Source of the DNA: Aporrectodea caliginosa
Taxonomy: Eukaryota > Annelida > Clitellata > Crassiclitellata > Lumbricidae
Direction of reading: 5' to 3'
Length of the DNA: 64,000 nt
Assembly (NCBI GenBank): GCA_020284085.1
Contig: JACEVL010000202.1
Location: forward strand, 761,501 to 825,500
Part shown: positions 59,174 through 64,000 of the stretch, in pieces
Layout of the letters: each line of letters opens with the position of its first letter
Numbering within the stretch: the stretch's first letter is position 1
Notes under the pieces: model-generated
Told to the model about the DNA's origin: nothing
Database searches by the model: none
What the model saw: the letters and a program-made list of their open reading frames with translations, nothing else
Position numbers and translations under genes: made by a program

Positions 59174-60190
59174 GATGATTAAAGCAAACTGAAACGCGAC
59201 CAGCGATAATAGGGAACTAAGTCAGGACGTAAATGGATAGTTCACAGCCGAGTCGTCGATACATTGACGTATTAAATTATAGCGCCGTTATTTCCGGAGA
59301 TAATAATATTATACATGCAAATCTATATTCTCTCCGCAATGAGATGTAGAATGGTGGTGAAGAGAAAGCCCTTGGTAAGGAAGGCACGCAATAAGATTCC
59401 TTGCTTATGCTTTGATTAATAGACATGCTGTTTTCAAGCGTCATGCAATCTATCTAAAGCAGTTACGTTGGTCCTACTGTTATGCTTGCGCCGTTTTTCT
59501 AAATGAAACTAGGATGTAGGCTAATGTTATGTAATGTAACTCTTCGAAAATTTCTCAGCGCCCACAAAAGCCACGTCAGGGAGATCAGCAGCATCAGCTT
59601 AACTACCGACGCCATATCAAATCAAGTCCGCAATAGCCAGGCTGCTCTGTTAGTTCCTTTGCCAGGTCAAAATCCGGGAGTCAAGCCGAGGAGACAGCGT
59701 GGTGCTCGGTGATAATCGATGATGATCATAGGCGCAGCTAAATTGAGGCACGAGGTGGCAGTTGCCTCCTCTTGCTTTTTTATTATATAGGCCTACTGGA
59801 ACTTCGATTGTCTAATGACCCCAATGACCAGAATGTTTGCTAAAGTTAAAGCTATCACTGTTTTTTAGGCAAATGTCGTTAGGCAGATGAAAAACCCACA
59901 GCCATTGCTCAAAGTGTGACGGTATGAAACGGTATGCCATACCTGCACCTCTCCTGGCCGGCTAAAGGCATACCGGTACGTCTCCAGGCGGTAGGAAAGC
60001 GAGAAATGGCTCTTATACCCATACCGACAACTCTTGTTTCCATCTTCGACCCCCTGCCCATAGCACACGTCACATAATACTATCACTTGCACGGTGTTGT
60101 AGCTGCAGCTTTCCACTGCATCACATTCACGCAGCCTCTCACTGACTTATTTATATCAATTATTTTGGTGGTATAGTAAATCAAATAGAA
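59174..60190. other. ELP6 upstream region
   Basis: Contains the weak 59503-59712 frame and a segment at 59337-59400 repeated near 62967-63030. Otherwise no feature. Confidence 0.3.
59503..59712 (+). CDS. Small unrecognised ORF, possible exon head to head with ELP6
   Basis: A 69-residue reading frame, basic and without recognised domains, starting MKLGCRLMLCNVTLRKFLSA and ending KPRRQRGAR. It lies 330 bases from the ELP6 start on the opposite strand. A TTTCTCAG at about 59559 could act as an acceptor inside it. An upstream ATG at 59340 followed by a good donor (CCCTTG|GTAAGG near 59371) could be a first exon. I do not recognise the product, and the frame may be chance. Confidence 0.2.
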   Translation: MKLGCRLMLCNVTLRKFLSAHKSHVREISSISLTTDAISNQVRNSQAALLVPLPGQNPGVKPRRQRGAR

Positions 60191-60194
60191 GAAT

Positions 60195-62055
60195 TTACAC
60201 GTAGATATGGTTACGATTGTCTTCAGATTATTGACAGAGCCCAGCTTACCCTACTGGCCCTTTTCGACGTCAGCGCTGCATTCGACACTGTAGACCATGA
60301 TATCCTGTTAGAGCGGTTGAATGTATCTTTTGGTCTAACTGGTAATTTTTATGAATGGGTAGCCTCTTTTCTCCATGAACGTTCCCTCTGTGTGGTCCAT
60401 GGCTCCACTAGGCCCATATGGTTCCCTGCGCAATGTGGTCTGCCCCAGGGCTCGGTCCTTGGGCCCATCCTATATATTATCTACACATCAGGTGTTGCTC
60501 AACTTTTGAGGGCGCATGCGGTTTTAGGTCAGCTATATGCTGACGACGTGCAAGCGTACACTCACTGCCTACCATCTAACGCAATCTCTGCAGTTCGGGT
60601 CATGAGCGGGACTATGGATGCTCTAGAAGCGTGGATGTCGTCTAATCGACTGCGCTTGAACCCGTCCAAGACTAAATTCATCTGGTTAGGCACTCGGAAA
60701 CAGGTTGCTAAACTTTAACTAGCTGCGTTATGACAGCTAGAGTAGATCAATAAACGAAAATACAATACTTGACTTTACTACCCTTACGTCTGAATTCCCT
60801 CATTATGCCTTTTCAACCACGGTTCGTGACCTCGGCGTCCAGCTGGACCAAGAGCTCACTTTTACTCCACATCTTCATCGTCTTGCTCGGGACTGCTATT
60901 ACCAGCTGCGCCAGCTTCGTACTGTTACCCGCTCGCTTACGTCTGCTGCCAAACTTACTCTAGTCACTCTAGTGCATTCCTTCATCACAGCTCGTCTTGA
61001 CTATTGCTCAATGCTCATCGCTCTACTTTGGCCTCCCATCTAGCCGCATAGCATGCTTGGACCGAGTCTTGCGCTCTGCAGCGCGACTCATTGGGCAAAT
61101 TCCAAAGTATGGACACGTCTCCAGCTACATGCTGGAGGTCCTCCACTGGCTCCCTGTCTGCCAGCGCATCGAGTACAGAGTAGCTGCCTTGGTTTTGCGC
61201 TGTCTCCAGGGCCTCGCCCCAACTTACCTCCGTGAGCTCTGCTGTTTGATTTCGGTTGTCCCAGGGCGTCGCCTCCTACGCTCCGCAGAAAAAGGAGTTC
61301 TTATGGTTCCTTTTGCTCCTACTGCAACAATGCAGAACCGAGCTTTTTCTGTGGCAGGCCCAATGATTTGGAATGGTCTTCCTCTAGACTCTAGAGCTGC
61401 GTCTACACCCTGGGAGTTTGCCTGAAACTTTCCTTACTAAACTAAAAACTGTTCTTTTTGGGCGCGTTGGAGTCGGGAGCGCCTCTGAGTAGTTTCCTTG
61501 AAGGGCGCTATATAAATTCCCGAATGAATGAATGAAAAAAAGAGAAAACGTAGATATGGTTACGGTGTCTTCAGACAAAGAGAATACGTAGACATGGTTA
61601 CGATTGTCTTCAAAATATACAATCATGTAACGATAGTTACGATTGTCCTATAGACAAAGAGAAAACGTAGAAATGGTTACGATTGTCTTGAAATAGAAAA
61701 ATATACATGTAGACATGGTTTCGATTGTCTTCAGACAAAGAGAAAACGTACATATGGTTTCGATTGTCTTCTAATAAGTGAATTTACATGTAGGCATAGT
61801 TTCGATTGTCTTCAGACAAAGAGAAAACGTAACATGGTTATGATTGTCTTCAGAGAAAGAGAAAACGTAGATATGGTTACGATTGTCCTATAATGAGTGA
61901 ATTCACACGTAGGCATGGTTACGATTGTCTTCAGACAAAGTGAAAACGTAGACATGGTTGCGATTGTCTTCAGACAAAGAGAAAATTTAGACATGGTTAC
62001 GATCATTGTCTTCAGACAAAGAGAAAACGTAGAAATGGTTACGATTGTCTTCTAA
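60195..62055. repeat. 39-bp minisatellite split by a LINE
   Basis: Units GTAGACATGGTTACGATTGT plus CTTCAGACAAAGAGAAAAC, about a dozen at 61545-62050 and one at 60200-60227. Some units use GTGAATTTACATGTAGGC. Confidence 0.85.
60228..61540 (+). mobile_element. 5'-truncated CR1-like LINE inside the minisatellite
   Basis: Reads FDVSAAFDTVDHDILLERL, GLPQGSVLGP, LYADDVQAY, RLRLNPSKTKFIWLGT, VRDLGVQLDQEL, LHWLPVCQRIEYRVA and NRAFSVAGPMIWNGLP. Broken by an insert at about 60716-60772 and frameshifts near 61000-61040. The 3' tail ends GCGCTATATAAATTCC and (GAAT)n. Confidence 0.85.
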
Positions 62056-64000
62056 CTATAGTTGATCTAATTATGTTTCAAACTTTAAACTTCTAAGAAT
62101 AGCTTAAATAGGGATATGTATAATAATAAAAAGCAAATTTGGTGAAATAAAGTGGCTAAAATGGGCTCCATTTGGCTGCAAATGCTCTAAAATACCCCGC
62201 TGGGGAGCTTACGATATACTCCCTCAGACCAATAGTCCTGGTAAGCCTAGACTTTGTCCCAGTAGTCAAAATCCGTTAAAATAATTATGCGCTGGTGCAA
62301 TCAGAGGAGGGGTTACATTAAGAGACGAGATGAACAAACTGGCGGAGGTCTTTTTGGGTTCCGTTCCAAAGAGCTGGTGCAGAATAGACTAAGAAGCGGT
62401 TGCAGAAATTCAGAGAGGATGAGACTGTATGCCGAAATAGAGAAAAATATGACGATGAGCGAGCGTTATAGGCTAATGCGGGTCAGCTGTGACCCTAATG
62501 ACCGCGCCTGCCTTGGTGCACGGAGTGACGAAAGAAAGTGAAGGGTGGAGTGACTAGCCTACAGGTAAACTTCAAACTTCAAAAGCCCCAGTCGAAAGAC
62601 AAGCGCAGGTCACCAGCTTATTCACATGTTGATGGGAGAGTCTTCGTTCATCTGCAGCAGACACTGACATTTTAAATTAGAGCTGGCCTCAGCTGGGCAT
62701 TATCGCTTTTTAGGTCGTTGTCGATTTTTCATAATCGCTTCTAGTTCGGTTATTCTACACACGGAAATTAAGCGAGATACGTGTGGTGAACTGGCGATAT
62801 AGGAAGATGCATTATGTACCCAATACATAGGACATGTCTCATAGTGTCTGTGGTGTACCGTCTGTGGTGGAAAGACGCATAGGCTATTCTAATTGTCATA
62901 AGACTTCTCTGTCCCAGAAACGCAGAGAACGACGGTTCTCTCATATTAATGGCGATGGCTTCGGAGTTATGAGATGAAGAATGATGGTGATGAGAAAGCC
63001 CGTAGTAAAGAAAGCACACAATAATAAGCGAACGACTGTTGTCGGTACAGTGGACGATCGAAGGTCATCCGCTAGACGTTGTCTACTCAGCGATCGCCGA
63101 AGAGGCAGAGTCCGATCCAAATTAGCGGCCAACTCTGAGCCTTATAATTCGGAGATAACGGATAATTTAATTTATGGGCAGAGATAGTAAGCCTTCGGAA
63201 CGGTTTCGTTACAACGGAAGTAGAAAGGACACTAGAATACGGGTGGTCCTAAGCGTAGTAGGCCTATAATTATATACTTTCGGTTTTGCTGGTGGTTCTT
63301 AATCTTCGATCGTGGGACTTTTTCGGTTTTTCGAATACCGAGTTCGGAATCGGTGTCGGAGTTTCTGCTGACGGTAGCTAACAGCGTTTCGACAGTGGTT
63401 ATACCGACCCAGCACTATTTTAAACAACGCAGTCTATAATATATATTTTTGCCTTTCGCTCAGGGCTAACAACCGTCCAGGATTCGCCTGGACAGTTCCG
63501 GAATCGACCTTGAGCGTCCCGTGTCCCGGATCGATCCTAAATTGTTCCGGAACTTGGTGTAAATGCATATATAATTATTATAGTTTATATGAATTTCGCT
63601 CATACGGGGCCCGTAAGCCTATATATATTTAGTTAGTCTACTGGAATTATAGTAAACGTTTTGCTCTTGAAGTTGATTACAATTTAATCTATAGGCAACT
63701 TATATCTTTCAATGATTTGAGTGTAATTTTGTAACGACTATTTTCAGTAGACTGTGGATCCTACATTAGGTTGACACTTGACACCAACGAGCTGCAACAT
63801 TCGTTACATAGGCCTACAGTGACGTGGACAGGGTAAATTGATAGGCCTAATCCCCCTAATGGCATATCAAGTGACTATGCGGGGGTTGCGAATTGGCAAA
63901 ATCAAAAGTTGGCAGTCCTACCTTCGCTGGGTGTGAAACAACTTATAAAAAACAATGTTCATAAAACCGTTGTAATCCGGATAAGACTGTTTTTTTTCTG
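62056..64000. other. Unassigned right edge
   Basis: Two short basic frames (62287-62541; 62981-63187) have no recognised features. Several TAGGCCTA motifs and TTCCGGAA palindromes near 63497-63555. No gene supported. Confidence 0.3.

Noticed and set aside
62287..62541. 84-residue basic frame
   Set aside because: No recognised motif, splice support or neighbour context.

Overview
The window is nuclear DNA from an intron-bearing animal. Six conserved animal genes can be read with GT-AG introns and matching codon phases, and about half of the rest is recognisable transposon or repeat. The palindrome GTAGGCCTAC and its shorter forms recur through the window, and the LINE and SINE content is dense. 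I infer a marine invertebrate, possibly an ambulacrarian or other basal deuterostome. That placement rests on general impression, not on a search.

Gene layout. At 254-8074 (-) lie the first nine coding exons of a Golgi alpha-mannosidase II; its 3' half is beyond the window edge. At 16031-18144 (+) is SERP1/RAMP4 (three exons, 64 aa). It is tail to tail with FIS1 at 20097-24512 (-), five exons, 152 aa. An acyl-CoA oxidase of plant-like type sits at 34109-36881 (-) in only two coding exons (657 aa). PPM1D/Wip1 is at 39626-46234 (+), five exons, 649 aa. A small Maf bZIP factor is at 53176-55053 (+), two coding exons, 156 aa. ELP6, an Elongator subunit, is at 57664-59173 (-), two exons, 272 aa. 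The genes are functionally unrelated and do not form a cluster: Golgi glycan trimming, ER translocon stress, mitochondrial fission, fatty acid oxidation, p53-pathway phosphatase, transcription, and tRNA modification.

Repeat layout. 8.7-15.5 kb is a gene-free block with SINEs, a TAACTA-rich stretch, a 2.4 kb array of 27-bp units, a 22-bp minisatellite and a TTAA-flanked element. 25.1-32.4 kb holds a possible 4.2 kb inverted-repeat element containing a piggyBac remnant and a LINE, followed by a nearly full endonuclease/reverse transcriptase LINE. 60.2-62.1 kb is a 39-bp minisatellite split by a LINE.

The most interesting part is the mobile-element ecology. There are four TTAA-flanked piggyBac-type elements. 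One has inserted into a SINE whose uninterrupted relative is also in the window. A family of about 62-bp TTAA miniatures is present in at least five copies plus one partial. Two MITEs share a core but have different termini. SINE families appear to share a central domain and to borrow tails from LINEs in the same window. No CRISPR arrays, rRNA genes or functional tRNA genes were seen.
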